64,000 bases of DNA from positions 2,914,001 through 2,978,000 of the forward strand of contig JAHQIY010000006.1 in NCBI GenBank assembly GCA_019054805.1. The letters are read 5' to 3'. Below the pieces are notes generated by a model that worked only from the letters and a program-made list of their open reading frames with translations, made no database searches and was not told where the DNA came from. The stretch is from Brachionus manjavacas (taxonomy: Eukaryota > Rotifera > Eurotatoria > Ploima > Brachionidae). Shown in pieces: positions 24,311 to 37,903 of the stretch. Position 1 is the stretch's first letter, and each line of letters begins with the position of its first letter. A program made the position numbers and the translations under genes.

Positions 24311-25953
24311 TGATATCCTTTTTTTTTAAAATCCCAATCAATTCAAGAATAAAATAAAAATATCTGAATTATGATAAATAAAAGATAACTTCTGTTAAAA
24401 TGAAATTTTTGAATTTGAATATCTAATATTAGGAACACATTGAATAATTTCAAAAAATTATGACTCGTATGACAAAATTGATTTTTTGTGTAATAAGTAC
24501 TTATCTATGCACTACTTTTTTCCATTTACTTTGTTTTTTTTTTAATTTATTTTTAAAATTAAAGAAATTTTATTAAATTAAAGATTTAATAAAATTTCAG
24601 AAAAAATTGAAAATATCGAATTTTTTATAAATTGAAAATGATGATTTGATGAATTTATTCAAATCGTATGATAATCTGTCGAATTCAACTAGAAATCTCA
24701 CGATTCTATTCTTTTCAAATTAACCTTAATTCAGAGTAGAAAAAAAAAATAAACAAAATAAGAGATGGTTAGCTGCTAGGAATCTGTTTAGTTTGTTATC
24801 AAACAAAATAATTCTTATAATTAATGTTTTATTGTTCAAAAATAGGCCAAAACTACATTTTTAGCTTAATTTAAAAGTTAAATCCTTTCAAATATTAAAA
24901 TTTTTTTAAAGTCACATCAAAAATTATGCTTAGGTCTTTTAGAGATTAATAAAAAGAGATTAAAGCTGAAAAACTTCTAGTTTTTTTAATTAATTGAACA
25001 GAAGTATTTTTTATTAAAATTTTGTGAATTAATATCATAGGATAACTTTTATGAAATAATAATTGAGTTAATTTGTAATTCCAATGGAATTCTAATTTAT
25101 CATATATTTTTTGAAACTACTTCTTCTTTTAAGGAGGTTAATTTTATCTTAAATAAAAATATCAAAGTTTTTCAACAAAAATTTTGATATTTTTTTAACA
25201 AATATTTTTGGTTCCTGTGTTTATTCCTTATCTCAAATCGATAAAATTTGATACGATTTACCGATAAAGTTATTTTATGACACAGAAAAGTTTGAGATGG
25301 TGATTAAATTTTTTAATTTTAGAATTGATAAAATAATTTTTCAAAGTTAAATAAATATAGTTTATAGTTTTTATTTATTTATCGTGAGTACTGTTAGATA
25401 AGAACAGTTTCACAAAAATCCTTTACAAATGTTTCGTTTTGTAATGACCAAAATTATTTTTTTATCTGAAAAAAAAATTTTATCTAATTATTGAGAATTT
25501 AGGATAACTTAAAAATACCATTCAAATATATTATGATTTCATTCATTAAGTATGATTTCAATCTAATTAAAAAGCGCAACAAAAAAAATTTCTTCTAGAC
25601 ATAATATTTTTTGCCTACAAAAGTAAAATAGCTTTTTTTATTGTTAATATCAGAAATAAATTAATTAGATGGGCAAGAGAAAAAAATCAATTTTTAGTAA
25701 TTTAATCTTATATTAAATTATTATTGAAAATGAATTAGTGTACAATTGGATCTCACAATGCTGCCAATTTTTTTCTCAATATTTTCAATGAGAAAATTTT
25801 AAATTATGCACAACTTAATTTCGTTTTTATTTTAAAATTTTCTTCATAAATTTTGATTTCTTTCTCACTAAGTCCAAATCGTTTTGAGGCAAAATTTAAT
25901 AATTTATTTGTTTAGATTTTTGAATGCAGAAATGAAAAAAAGAATTTGACTAT
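24311..25953. other. Region upstream of the ABCA1-like gene
   Basis: About 1.6 kb of A/T-rich DNA before the first recognised ABCA exon. No separate gene or repeat seen. The promoter of the transporter is expected here, but no specific motif is supported. Confidence 0.5.
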
Positions 25954-28900
25954 ATGACTAAAAAAATGAAGGAAAAAAGCGTACTCAACAAGTTTTCACA
26001 CCAATTAAGACTTCTGTTATGGAAAAACTTCATCACCAAAAAACGAAGATTAGTAATTTAATTTTGCTAAAATATGTCAACAAATTTTAAAAATTTGTCA
26101 AAAAGGCAGTTTTCATTTTCGAACTTACCGTACCATTGGTGCTTTTCTTAATTATGTTCGCCATTCGAACTAAACAAAAAGCCAAACCAGTAGATACGGG
26201 TAAAAAAACTTCATTAATAAAATAAAAAGTGTTTTATTTGATTTATTTAAGTTTATTTTGATGCATGGCCCCTGCCTAGTGCTGGTTTTATACCTCTAAT
26301 GCAAAGTTTTTGCCGTCCAGAAAATGGAATTCGAAATGATAATGGTTTTATTGAATATCCAAACTCTACGTAAGTCATTTTTCTTTGCTTTAAGAAAAAA
26401 TCAATAAAACACGGTCCTTTTTTGGCGCTGGTCATATTATTTACCTGACTTGTGTTTGAATGTAAATTTCATGATCAAAAAAAATTTTCTTTAAATCTCG
26501 ATCTAATATTTTTATTTTTTCATCATTAAATTTACCTTAAAATTTTGTGATATTTTGCTCAAGAATAATGTTCCTATGAAATACTATCATTATTGTCGAC
26601 ATTGTAAAATTTTACAAACTCGATCAAAAGTGAGTAAAATTAACAATTACTCAAATTGATCAGTTTAATTGATAAAATTTTTTTTTTTTTTAAATTAGTT
26701 TAAGAATAGATTGAAATTTTTTTTTGATTTTCATAAATCAAAATTTCTAACTTAAATCTGATATTTTTATTTAAGTAAAGAATAATAATTAGTTAAATTT
26801 AAAAGCCTTTTATAATTTTATTGGTAATCAAAGGGTCAGTGGTTAAAAATTTAAAAAAATTTAAAAAATTAAGTTAATTAATTTAAAAAAGCTGACAGTT
26901 AAAAGTTATAATTTTATAATTTTATTGAAATTAAGCAATTTACGCATTTCTTCATCATCCCAAAGAGAAGGCCAAAGCGATGTTCGGTTTTTAATTCTAT
27001 TCAAAAATGATGATCTCCTTCACTAGATCTTGTTAATTTTTTAAATTTCAATAAAAAACTTAGAATTTAATTTATCATTTTGGATTTTTTTCAATTTTAT
27101 AATTTTGAGGTTTACCAAGCGATTTTTGTTTTTTGAAGAATATTCATTTTCGATCCATGTATGAAGGAATGATTTTAAAGAAATTTTTCAAGGATAAGAA
27201 ACGTGATCGAACATATATTTAAAAATACATCATTCTAAGGAATTTTCTCAAAAAAGCTTAACTTTAATCTTGATACTTTAATCTATGGATTTTCAAAAAT
27301 AGAATTTTCCAAATTGTAATAATAAAGTCTTTAAAATGAAAAGAATAAAAATTTTTTTAACTCAATTTCCATTAATAGAATGTTTTGAATAAAACTAGCA
27401 ATAAAAAAATTATTAGGTCTTGTTAGTTTTTAAACTGGCAGTCGTTTTGTTTACGAATTAATTTTTTTTAATTAAATTTTTTTTTTGAAAATTTAAAATT
27501 TAAGTGCAAGAAAAATGCTTTCCAAATTAGACTTAATACTCAAGTCAAATTCAAATATTCGATTCGAAGGAGACGAAATTTTAAAAAATTATTCTGATAA
27601 ATATCAATCAGACTCAGATGACGAAAATAAAAATTTCCGTTTTCCCGATGACAGCACACACCAATGGCTTGGAAAATTATCTAATAACTATTTGAACAAT
27701 TTTCTGCTCAACAATTACACAAAGTTAAACCCAAAGTTCATTTCCAATCTTGAACAAGCTCTAGAAGACCTCAGCCAACTGAGCAGCTACTTTCCGAGCG
27801 GTCTTTGCAACTCAAAAAATCCCCAGGAAATAATTGAAGAAGGAAATCGGATAAAAAATCAGCACAGACCCGAAAGTCTTTTGAATATGAATTCGATTCC
27901 AAATGACCAGAAATTAAAAGACTCGTTCAACGAAAACCGCGGATTCGGCGCTTTATGGTTCGCCATGCAGGACACATTTTGCGGTCCAAACGAACAAAGC
28001 CCCAATCACACAGACTCAAATTTTGACTCTCTAAACCTCTCATTCGAACAAACCCGAACCCTTAGCCTTCTTTTTCACGTAATGTACAACAATCCGGTAA
28101 TTCTTTACTCGCCAAATTCAAGCTTAATAAGAGACAGCTTGATCAAAAAATCGAACCAAACATTTGAGCTTATTGACAGAATGAACAAATTTTGTCAAGA
28201 TTGGCTAAACGATAGCCAAAAACTAAGACTTCTTATCCACAATGAAACATTTAACCACTCGGCAACAATTTATTTCAAGTCAACCAACAAAACATTGGAA
28301 ACATTGCTGGACCAAATCGAAAGAATAGACTCGGCAGCTTGTTCTTGGCTCTCGCTAATTGCGGGCGTCAATCTTAACATATTCAAAGGTTTTAATGACG
28401 AACAAGACTTGGTCGATTATTTTCTCAACCAGGCTTATTTTGACAATGTGACTGTAGTTGCCAGTCTGGTATTCGATGTGAAAAATACATCGACCAAATT
28501 ACAGCCTCACGTTAAATACAAAATCAGACAAAACGCGTCGTTTACATACACGACCAAAAAAATACGCGAACGCTACTGGTACCCATCGCCACGTGATTGG
28601 GACTATTACTACTACCTTTTTGGTTTTGTGTGGCTACAAGACTTGATCGACAGAGCCATTATAGACCACCATTCAAATAGAAGCGTTTTAGAACCGGGCT
28701 CCTTCTTGAATCAAATGCCATATCCATGCTACATGATTGACAATTTTCTACAAATGATCCAGCATGTCATGCCGCTGTGTTTGGCCATATCGTTTGTATA
28801 TACTGTGTCCATGCTGACACAAACAATAGTCTACGAAAAAGAAATGCGACTCAGGGAGGTTATGAAAATAATGGGTCTCAACAATTCGGTGCATCTAATT

Positions 28901-31900
28901 GCTTGGTTTATAACATATTTTTTGCAGTTTACTTTAATTATGGCCTTGGTCACTTGTGTTCTCCATTATGGCAAAATTTTGTCTCATAGTGATCCGATTT
29001 TGATTTTTTTTTTGCTTGAAATTTTTGCCACAGCAACCATATGTTTTTCGTTTCTGGTCTCGTCACTCTATTCCAAGGCAAAACTAGCTGCCGCTTCGGC
29101 GGGAATTCTCTACTTCCTGTCCTATGTGCCGTGTATGTACATTTCAATTAGAGAAGATGTGGCCTTTGAGATAATACCTAGCTGGGCCAAGAGTTTAGCC
29201 TGTCTTCTATCAACATCGGCATTCGGAATAGGCGCAAAGTACATAGCTTTTTTTGAAAATGACGGTGCTGGTCTCCAATGGCACAATTTGAACAAATCTC
29301 CTTTGGAAAATGACAATTACAATTGTCTAAATTGCATCATTATTATGCTTATAGACTGTGTTCTTTATCTTGTGATGGCTTGGTATATTGAAAATGTAAA
29401 TCCTAGCTATGGCATCCCGTTGTCCTGGAACTACCCGTTTAAATTGGGCTACTGGACCGGTAGGCAAGAAATCATCTACAAGCAAAAAGAACCAGCTTGG
29501 AAAGGAGTGAGAAATTTTTTCCGAAGAGGCCAATTGTCTTATGCAGAGCCTGATCAAGCCAAGCTGCTAAGTGATTTTGATGGAAATAATGGAAAAAGAA
29601 GTAGAAGAAGCGATTTGTTTGAGGTCGAACCAACTGGCTTGAAAATTGGAGTTTCGATTAGAAATTTATTTAAAAAATATGCTGACTCTAAATTGGCTGT
29701 AGACAATTTGAGTATTAATTTTTATGAAAATCAAATTACTTCTTTTCTGGGCCATAATGGAGCAGGAAAAACTACTACCATGAGTATACTAACTGGTCTG
29801 CTACCAGCGACTAGTGGTAGTGCGCTTATTTATGATAAAGACATTCGAACTGATATAAATGAGATACGAAAAAATTTGGGTTTTTGTCCACAGCATAATA
29901 TTTTGTTTGATAAATTAACTGTAGAGGAACACTTGTGGTTTTATGCCAAGATTAAGTTTATTAGCGACACGGCTATTGATGAGCTGATTGAGAATTTTTT
30001 AGCCGATACAGATTTGGCCAAGAAACGAAATAATTTGGTTCATACTTTATCTGGTGGAATGCAACGAAAGCTAAGTGTGGCTATATCGTTTGTGGGTGAT
30101 GCTAATTTGGTGATACTTGATGAACCGGTAAGATAATTTTTATTATTTAGAAAAAAAAGTTTTGTTTTTTTTCATACATGAAATTAACAAAAATAATTAT
30201 AAAAATATTATTTGTTAAAATTTATTTATTAATATCAAAATGAGATTTTGATAAAATTCTTTTAGTTTTTTCTTTATTTCCACCAAAATAAATCTAACTA
30301 TCGATTTGTCTAATTCGGATGCATTGTAATGATTTACTTTAGCATAAATTATCTTCTTTTTAAAACTTGAACAATTGAATTGAAAATTTTTTTTAAAGCT
30401 TTCAATCTCTTAATTTTTCAAGGAACCTGCATATTTAGTATTTTTAAGAACAAAACTCAATTAATTTTCAAAAATTGCTATTACTTTTTGCATACTTTAT
30501 ATTTTTTAAATAAAATATATAATAAGCAATATTTGGTGCCAAAAAATGGAAAAAAGAAAGTAATCATTACAATCCAGACATGGCCATTTTAATATAACAG
30601 GACACAAAAACAAAAGAATAATTATTTTACATTTAGAAAAAAATTAATTATTTTCCTTTATTTTTCTATCTCTTTTAAGACCGGAAAGTTTGCTTTTAGC
30701 ATCTAAATTACACACCAAACACCATGGGGCTCAGATTCTGATGTAGCTATGAAGTCAGTCTAAATTATTACAATCAAAATATATATGCACAAAAACTAAT
30801 GTCAAAATATTTTTAAAATTTTAAATTATTTAATAAATTAAAATTATCACATGTAAATGTAATTCAATCAATGTAGTTGTTTTTTTGATAAACAAGCTTT
30901 GAAATTTTTTTTTGGATTCTCGCTGCTTGACAAGGATTCGGTCAGTCATTTTTCTTTCTCTTTTTCCTATTAATCTAAGATTTTTTTTTAATTTTTTAAA
31001 ACTCGTAAAATCCTCTATTTAAATTTTTTTTGATTGAACATTTATTAGTCTAACAATTTTTAAATTTGTAATAAAATTCCCTTTTCAATATATAATTAAA
31101 AATTTATTTAAGACTGCCGGTGTCGATCCACATGCACGAAGAGCAATTTGGGATCTATTACTTAAATACAAACAAGGAAGAACCATCATCCTTTCGACTC
31201 ATCACATGGACGAAGCTGAACTATTAGGAGACCGCATAGCCATTATTTCGAATGGACAACTTCAGTGCTGTGGAACTTCTTTATTTTTAAAAAATGCGCT
31301 AGGCGAAGGAAATAATTTAACATTGGTTAAGGACTGTGATTTAATGAACCAAGATTTGGCAATTTATCAGGAAGAACTAAGACTAAACGGCCTCGAATCT
31401 CCTTTAATAAAAACACTTCAAAATTCATCCGAATTGTGTTTAATAACAAGTGACACTGTCACTTTTTTACTCCAAAATAAATATATCAACGAAATACTAA
31501 ATCTAATCAAACGATTTGTTCCATCGGTTTTTCTCAAAACCGAAACCCTGAGAGAGTACCAATTTGTGCTACCTTTGCACGAACGCTCAAATCCTCGCTA
31601 CTGGGAGCTTTTCAAAGAATTGGAAAAAAATTTCCTACCATTAAGAGTCAAGTCATACGGTGTACACGATGTCTCACTGGAAGAAATATTTGTCAAAGCT
31701 GTTGAGCTAAAGACTGACTCCAAACAATCAAATGACAGCGATGATGAAAATCAAAGAAGCCCAGTAAACGCGTCTCTTTACAATTTAGACCACATTTATT
31801 CCGACTTGGAAAGCGGATACAGACTCTATTTTAAACAAATTAAATCTTTGGTTATCAAAAAATATCTTTATAATAAAAGAAATTGGAAGAGTTTGCTGAC

Positions 31901-34900
31901 GCAAATAATTTTACCAGCTTGTTTTGTGAGTATAGCAATGACTGTGGCACTATCAGCTCCAGGCTTTCTCGATTTGCCTCCACTGGAACTTAGTCCAGCT
32001 CAATTTTATCCTCTCACTAAACCAGAAGGCATCTATGTGCCATTTTCTTACAACCCAAACAAAACCATGGATGGCCATCACGCATCTGCTCCAACCAAAG
32101 ACATTATACAAAGTCTATTTGCACTAGTCGGCATCGGATCTACTTGTACTCTAAACAAAATAAATCTAACCTTAAAAGAAATAATCAATCAAAATTATGA
32201 AATTAGTGGACACGTTTTTAATCAAAGCTATTTTGGTAATACGGAATCTTGCCAAAAAGTTTTTGACCAAAACTCTGACATTGATTTGAATAGCTTTCTA
32301 ATTAATAATGTGTCATTGGTGCAAGAGAAAAAAATTAACGCCTATACACCCAAATGTCAGTGTTTGGAAGACAATTCTGGATTTATGTGCTCGCAGGGAT
32401 TCGACATGCCACCCTACTTTAAACCAATAACTCATGAAACACTTCTAAATATCAGTGGTGAGAACGAAACAGAGTACTATTTATCAACTACGGACATCTA
32501 TAGGCTTAAGAGGTACGGAGGTCTTGGATTTGACCAAGACCAACTTTTAAACAACTACACAAATTTACATGTTCTAGTGCAAAGTTTGGAAAAAGAACGC
32601 ATTGCTCGCATTTGGTACAATAACAAAGGATTTCATGCCATGCCAGTATTTGTGAATGTCCTGAACAACGCGATCCTGCGAGCCAATGTTAGACAAAATT
32701 TAGCCGATGCAAATTTTCGTCTAAACGAATACGGAATAACTGTTGTTAACCACCCAATGAATCAAACAAATAATTATCTCAGCACAGAATACTTGCTCCA
32801 AGGCTCCGATGTTCTCATTTCAATATTTACCATTGTGGCCATGAGTTTTGTGAATGCATCATTTGTTCTTTTTTTGGTCTATGAGCGTTCAACAAAATCA
32901 CTTCATTTACAATTTTTGACCGGCCTAAATCCTCTCTTGTACTGGATCACCAATTTTATTTGGGACATGATTAATTACATGCTGCCAGCTTCTTGTGTAA
33001 TAATTATATTTAAAATATTCGATGTTCCGGCCTTTGTGCACGGAAGCAATTATTCAGCAGTCGTACTTTTGTTTCTGTTCTATGGATGGAGTGTCAGTCC
33101 CTTGATGTATCCAATGACATTCATATTCAAAGAGCCGTCCAGTGCCTACATATTCCTCATAGTCATAAATCTATTCACCGGCATAACTTGTGTCGAGTCG
33201 AGCTTTCTACTTCAGGTTTTTTCATTTGACACTGAGCTCAAGTTTGTGTTCGACTTGGTCAAAGTGGCTTTCCTCATATTTCCGCCTTATTGCCTCGGAA
33301 GAGGCCTCATTGACATAGCCTACAACGATTACTACAACACTTTTTATACCAAGACAGGACAAATGTCAAAAATTAGGTCTCCTTTCGAATGGGAAATTAC
33401 CACTCGGAATTTGGCTGCAATGGCGTGCATTGGCTTTGTTTCCTCGATATTCACTCTGTTGCTCGAATACGAGTTTTTTAGATGTAAATGGATAAGAAAA
33501 ATTTCTCGAGAAGTGCAAAAATTGGTTTACATTGCCAAAAATGAGGACTCAGATGTTAAAAATGAAAGAATGAGAATTGAAAATGACCAAGTCAGCAGTG
33601 ACCAATTGGTTCTCAAGGCTCTAAGAAAATCATATCCTAAACTCAAAGATTTTTCCGTGAAAAATATTTTCAAAAAGAAGGCAGAATTTGTTGCGGTTAA
33701 AAATTTAAGCTTTGCAGTACCTGAGGGAGAATGTTTTGGTCTGTTAGGTGTGAATGGTGCCGGCAAGACAACTACATTTAAAATGCTAACAACTGATTTA
33801 AGTCCGACAAGCGGCCAAATTTTGATTAAAGAGTCTTCTAATTTTATTGATGCTCAAGCGAATAGGAAATTATTTTGGTCCAAAATTGGCTATTGTCCCC
33901 AATTTGATGCTTTGTACGATGAACTTACTCCAGATGAACATATTCGACTATTTGCTAGGATTAGAGGTGTTAAAACAAAATATGAGAATGTGTTGAGTAC
34001 AAGTTTGCTCGAAAGATTGGACTTGATTCAGTATGCCAATAGACCAGTGGGAGAATTGAGTTTAGGCAATAAGAGAAAATTATCTGCAGCAATATCTCTA
34101 GTCGGAAATCCGTCAATTATTTTCCTGGATGAACCAACATCCGGACAAGATCCTGTTTCGAGGAGAAAATTATGGCAGGAAATTCTTAATTTAACCAGAA
34201 TTAAGAAAAAATCTGTTCTTTTAACATCTCATTCGATGGAAGAATGCGAAGCTCTCTGTACTAGATTGGTATTATTATTTAATCATTTTTTTTTTAATTA
34301 AAAAAAGCGTTTTTTTTAATGAATTTTGAAAAATGGCACATAAAATTTTTTCTGATCTTAGAGAATTCATCAAAATATCCATGTTTATTTAAATAGAAAA
34401 ATATTAATTTTTTTATATGCAAGATTTATCAAGCGTTTAACTCTTTAAATACTTTAATTCTAATTTTAACTGTTCTAATTATAAGAAAAAAACATAAATT
34501 TGAGAAAAAGGAAAATTTTCAATTGATAATATTTTCTTTTCGATTTTGAAAATTTAAAAAAAAATTCTTAAATCAAATTGTTAAGAAAACATTGCTTTTT
34601 AAAAATTTTATATTTTATTCACACTGAAGAGATTTAATTTCCAGTAAAAAAAAAACAATGTTTACTCAATTTTCTCAAAGTTCTTAGATTTTTTTCGTGA
34701 TAATTATAGGTCATAGAAATATTTTTATTCTAATTTAAAAATTAAACAAAGCTTTTATCAAAGTTTATGACTTTTTAAGGGCATGTATTTTGGGATGATG
34801 CAAAAATAATCAATTGATATAAAATAAAAAAATTATATCATATCATTTTTTTATTTTATGAGCTAACTGAAATAATTTATTAAATTATTAGAAATTTATT

Positions 34901-35681
34901 AAAAATTTCTAAAATTTATTTTCAACTCGATATTCAAGAGAATAATCAAATTAATTTTAAATAAACTGATTTTTATTTAAAGGCAATAATGGTCGATGGA
35001 TCGTTTAGATGCATTGGCAGCGTTCAACATTTAAAGACAAAATTTGGCGATGGATACACACTGACCGTCAAATTAAAAGAAATGCCAAGTTATTTAGCTA
35101 CAATTTCAAATGGATCAACGAGAGACCAGTGCACATCATCAAAATCAGATGGTCCTAGCTTATCAAACAACAAATACATTTGTACGATAATGAACGCACT
35201 AAAGAAAACTATTGATCCATACTGTAAATTAAAAGAGAGGAATTTTAACAATGTGTACCAATTTGAGTTAAGAACGCCTCAATCAGAGTCCTATGATATT
35301 GGAGATATCTATAGGCTAATAGAGCTAAATAAACTAAAATTTAACATCTGTGACTATTCATTAAGCCAGAATACGCTAGATAATGTGTTCGTCAACTTCG
35401 TGAGAGAACAAACTTCGAAAAAGGAAGACTTTTGCGAGGACAATGAAGAAGAGATAGAGAATAGAAGATGTAACAAAAAATTTTTTAATGATGAAATAAT
35501 TAGACTTGCCGATGATGTTTTAGTTGATGACATCGGAGATAATTTAATCGATTTCGGTTCGTTTTCTACAAGTAAACTTGTGCTCAACGAACCTGTCTTA
35601 GATTCTTTTTTGATGCTAAAAACAGATTCTTATAGAAATTTGTCAGGTTCAATACTAAACGACGATGTGAGTTCTGTATAA
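25954..35681 (+). CDS. ABCA1: ABCA1-like full-length ABC lipid exporter
   Basis: Six exons: 25954-26052, 26106-26199, 26252-26369, 27505-30127, 31113-34268, 34983-35681. Together they give 2262 codons, matching human ABCA1 (2261 aa). The start is the first of two in-frame ATGs after a stop. The N-terminal cytoplasmic stretch (LLLWKNFITKKRR) leads into TM1 (FELTVPLVLFLIMFAIR), then a large glycosylatable ectodomain, a TM bundle, and NBD1 (Walker A GHNGAGKTT near residue 853, LSGGMQRKLS, DEPTAGVDP, STHHMDEAE). A second ectodomain and TM bundle precede NBD2 (GVNGAGKTT near 1857, LDEPTSGQDP, TSHSMEECE). The C-terminus keeps the ABCA1-type VFVNF motif and ends SSV, a class I PDZ-ligand pattern like the end of ABCA1. 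The family flips or exports phospholipid and sterol at membranes. Oddity: the NBD2 signature reads LSLGNKRKLS instead of S-G-G. An AATAAA lies at 35738. Confidence 0.96.
26370..27504 (+). other. ABCA1-like intron 3
   Basis: 1.1 kb intron with GTAAGT donor and TTTAAG acceptor, much longer than the 53- and 52-nt introns 1 and 2. No nested gene or repeat recognised. Confidence 0.85.
30128..31112 (+). other. ABCA1-like intron 4
   Basis: 985 bp intron (GTAAGA ... TTTAAG). It splits the NBD1 Walker B/D-loop: the upstream exon ends at L-D-E-P and the downstream exon continues T-A-G-V-D-P. No nested feature seen. Confidence 0.9.
34269..34982 (+). other. ABCA1-like intron 5
   Basis: 714 bp intron between the NBD2 H-loop region (CTRL) and the conserved AIMVDGSFRCIGSVQHLK segment. 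Phase 0, GT-AG. Nothing else recognised. Confidence 0.9.
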
Positions 35682-35883
35682 ATTAAATTTTTATATAAAG
35701 TTCATTTTTTATTTTGGTTTATTTTTCCGATTTTTGTAATAAAAAAATTGTTATTTCACGGTTTCATTAATTCGGATGTTGCTCAATGTGTAAAATTTTA
35801 ATCATTATTTTCTTAATAAATCAAAGAAGATATTCAATTTTTGATTGATTGACAAAGAAAATAAAAAATTAAATTTTCAAACA

Positions 35884-37757
35884 ATATTATAATAATAATA
35901 ATAATAAATTGAGTCATAGCAGGGAATCACCCTGCAAGCAATCCAAAACAACTTGAATCGCTATGATGACTGGTTGTGCGTTTGGCAAGAAGGAATGTGG
36001 GACGATGAGTTTCTAGCTAAGGCCACTCCAGTCCTAGCGTAAACGCTTCTGGGGAGTGCCCAGGCCTTCGACTCACCGTCTCACTGACTGGGCCATGGTT
36101 GGTCGTTGAGGTTTAGGTGGTGGTGGTGTTCGTGCGGGCAAGATGTATGTCGAGGCGGGCCTTGAAGCTGTTAAGGGTTGGAGCGTTGACTGTCGAGGAC
36201 GCGAGGTTGTTCCAGATAGATGCAACTCTGTTATTTAGGAAGTTTGTTCGTGCCGGGCAGTTGGATAGTTGGACAAAAAGGCATTTTTTGTGACCCCTGA
36301 TTGCGTTGGCTGGGCCGTGGCAGGCGATGGACGACAAAAAATTGGTTGAGGCTAGCCATTTGACGTCAAGTAGTCTATTTGCGATCTTGTAGTGGGAGAT
36401 GAGATCACCCCTTGATCTGCGTGATTCGAGGGTGGTTAGGTTCAGGATGGCGAGCCTGTCTTGGTAGCTACGGTCTCTGATGCGGCCTACTAGTTTGGTT
36501 GCTCTCCTTTGGATGTTTTCGATGATCCTTACATCTGCTCGTCTATGGGGATTCCATACTGAGGTGGCATATTCGAGGTGGGGTCGGACAAAAGCAGTGT
36601 ACAGGGACTTGAAGGATTGAGGATTCCAGGCTTGGAAGGCCTGGCGGAGTTGTCCAAGAATGGAGTTGGCTTTGGCCGCCGAGTGTTGGCAGTGGGTTCT
36701 CCATTTCAGGTAACTAGAGAAATAAACGCCGAGGTCCTTTTCCGTTTTGATCTCTTCAAGTGTCAGTCTGGAACCGGTTTGAGCTGATGTCATGGTGAGC
36801 TTGAAAGAAGTGCAAAAGTGATTAGTTTTATTTTTGAAAACCATGAATTTGCATTTCTCGACGTTGAAACTCATGTGCCAGGTGTTAGCCCACGTCGCGA
36901 GCAGGTCTATATCGGACTGTAGTTGGGCAATATCGAGGCCGTTCTTGATGGTGGCAATGATCTTAGTGTCATCGGCAAAGAGCTTGCAGTGGTGGTGTAC
37001 TCCGTTTGGCATGTCGTTGATGAACAGGGGGAATAGTAGAGGACCAAGAACGGATCCCTGAGGTACACCGCTCGTGACCTGGCACCAGTCTGAAGAGCTG
37101 GAGCCGATAACTACTCGTTGTTTTCGGTCGGAAAGGAAATAGGAGAGCCAGTCGAGGAGGAGGCCGTCGAAACCGTAAGACTTTAGCTTGGACAGCAGTG
37201 CTGAGTGGGACACTTTATCGAAGGGTTTGGCAAAATCGAGGAAGACTATGATCGAGGTGAATCCGCGGCTGGAAGCTTCGGTTATGATATCGAGGGTTTC
37301 CAGTAGGTTCGACTCACATGACTTTTTGTATACGAAGCCGTGTTGTTGAGGAGTGATGAGCTGGTTAATGATGAGGTGATCCATCATGATGTCTCTGATG
37401 ATGCGTTCCATTATCTTGCATGGCGTCGCAGTGAGGGATATAGGTCTGTAGTTGACTGGGTCGGTTCTTGTACCTTTCTTGAAGATGGGGGTAACATTCG
37501 CTTCCTTCCAGTGGGTGGGGAGCTTCCCGGATTTAAAGGATTGGCAGAAGATTAGGGAGAAAGCTTCGGCAAGGGCGTCGGCGCATTCACGTAAAACGAA
37601 GGGATTAAGTTTGTCAGAACCTTGAGACTTGTATTTATTGAGTTTGTTTAGAATAAGTCTAACTTTGTTCGATGAGAAAGACTCCATGCCAACTTGGCAG
37701 GTGGCTAGGGATCTAGGAGGCATGGAAGGAATTATGCCTTTCTTTGATCCATTAAAA
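35884..37757 (-). mobile_element. Young 5'-truncated LINE with open reverse transcriptase (CR1/jockey-like)
   Basis: GC-rich compared with its surroundings. On the minus strand one uninterrupted frame (37757-36113; 536 codons from the first Met) covers most of an ORF2 reverse transcriptase. It has YKSQGSDKLNPFVL, NYRPISL, SGVPQGSVLGPLLF, the catalytic FADD (about residues 249-252), the LGVYF thumb motif, the QRRATKLV segment and the C-terminal NFLNNRVASIWNNL signature. Then comes a ~200 bp 3' UTR and a (TTA)n tail at 35884-35908. The endonuclease and ORF1 are absent because the 5' end is truncated near 37757. The lack of stops suggests recent insertion. It sits about 200 bp downstream of the ABCA1-like gene and antisense to it. 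It cannot move by itself. Confidence 0.93.
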
Positions 37758-37903
37758 TAGAAAAAATATATAAAATTACAGCGCTGCTACGATACCTTGA
37801 ATTCACCATATTTTACGTAAATTATGGTAAATTCACGATATTTTACCATATTTACCGTAAAATATGGTAATTTTAAAAAAAGGTAAAAAATGTCAAACAA
37901 GGA
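37758..37903. other. Short spacer with near-palindromic AT motif
   Basis: Contains repeated ACCATATTTTACG / CGTAAAATATGGT-like words (about 37787-37870) that form small imperfect palindromes. No gene. Confidence 0.5.

Noticed and set aside
26253-26435. 60-codon minus-strand frame
   Set aside because: Antisense to ABCA1-like exon 3, which has clear family residues (LPSAGFIPLMQSFC) and fitting splice sites.
28777-29557. Small frames within the ABCA1-like exon 4 on both strands
   Set aside because: Overlap a long conserved coding exon; no independent evidence.
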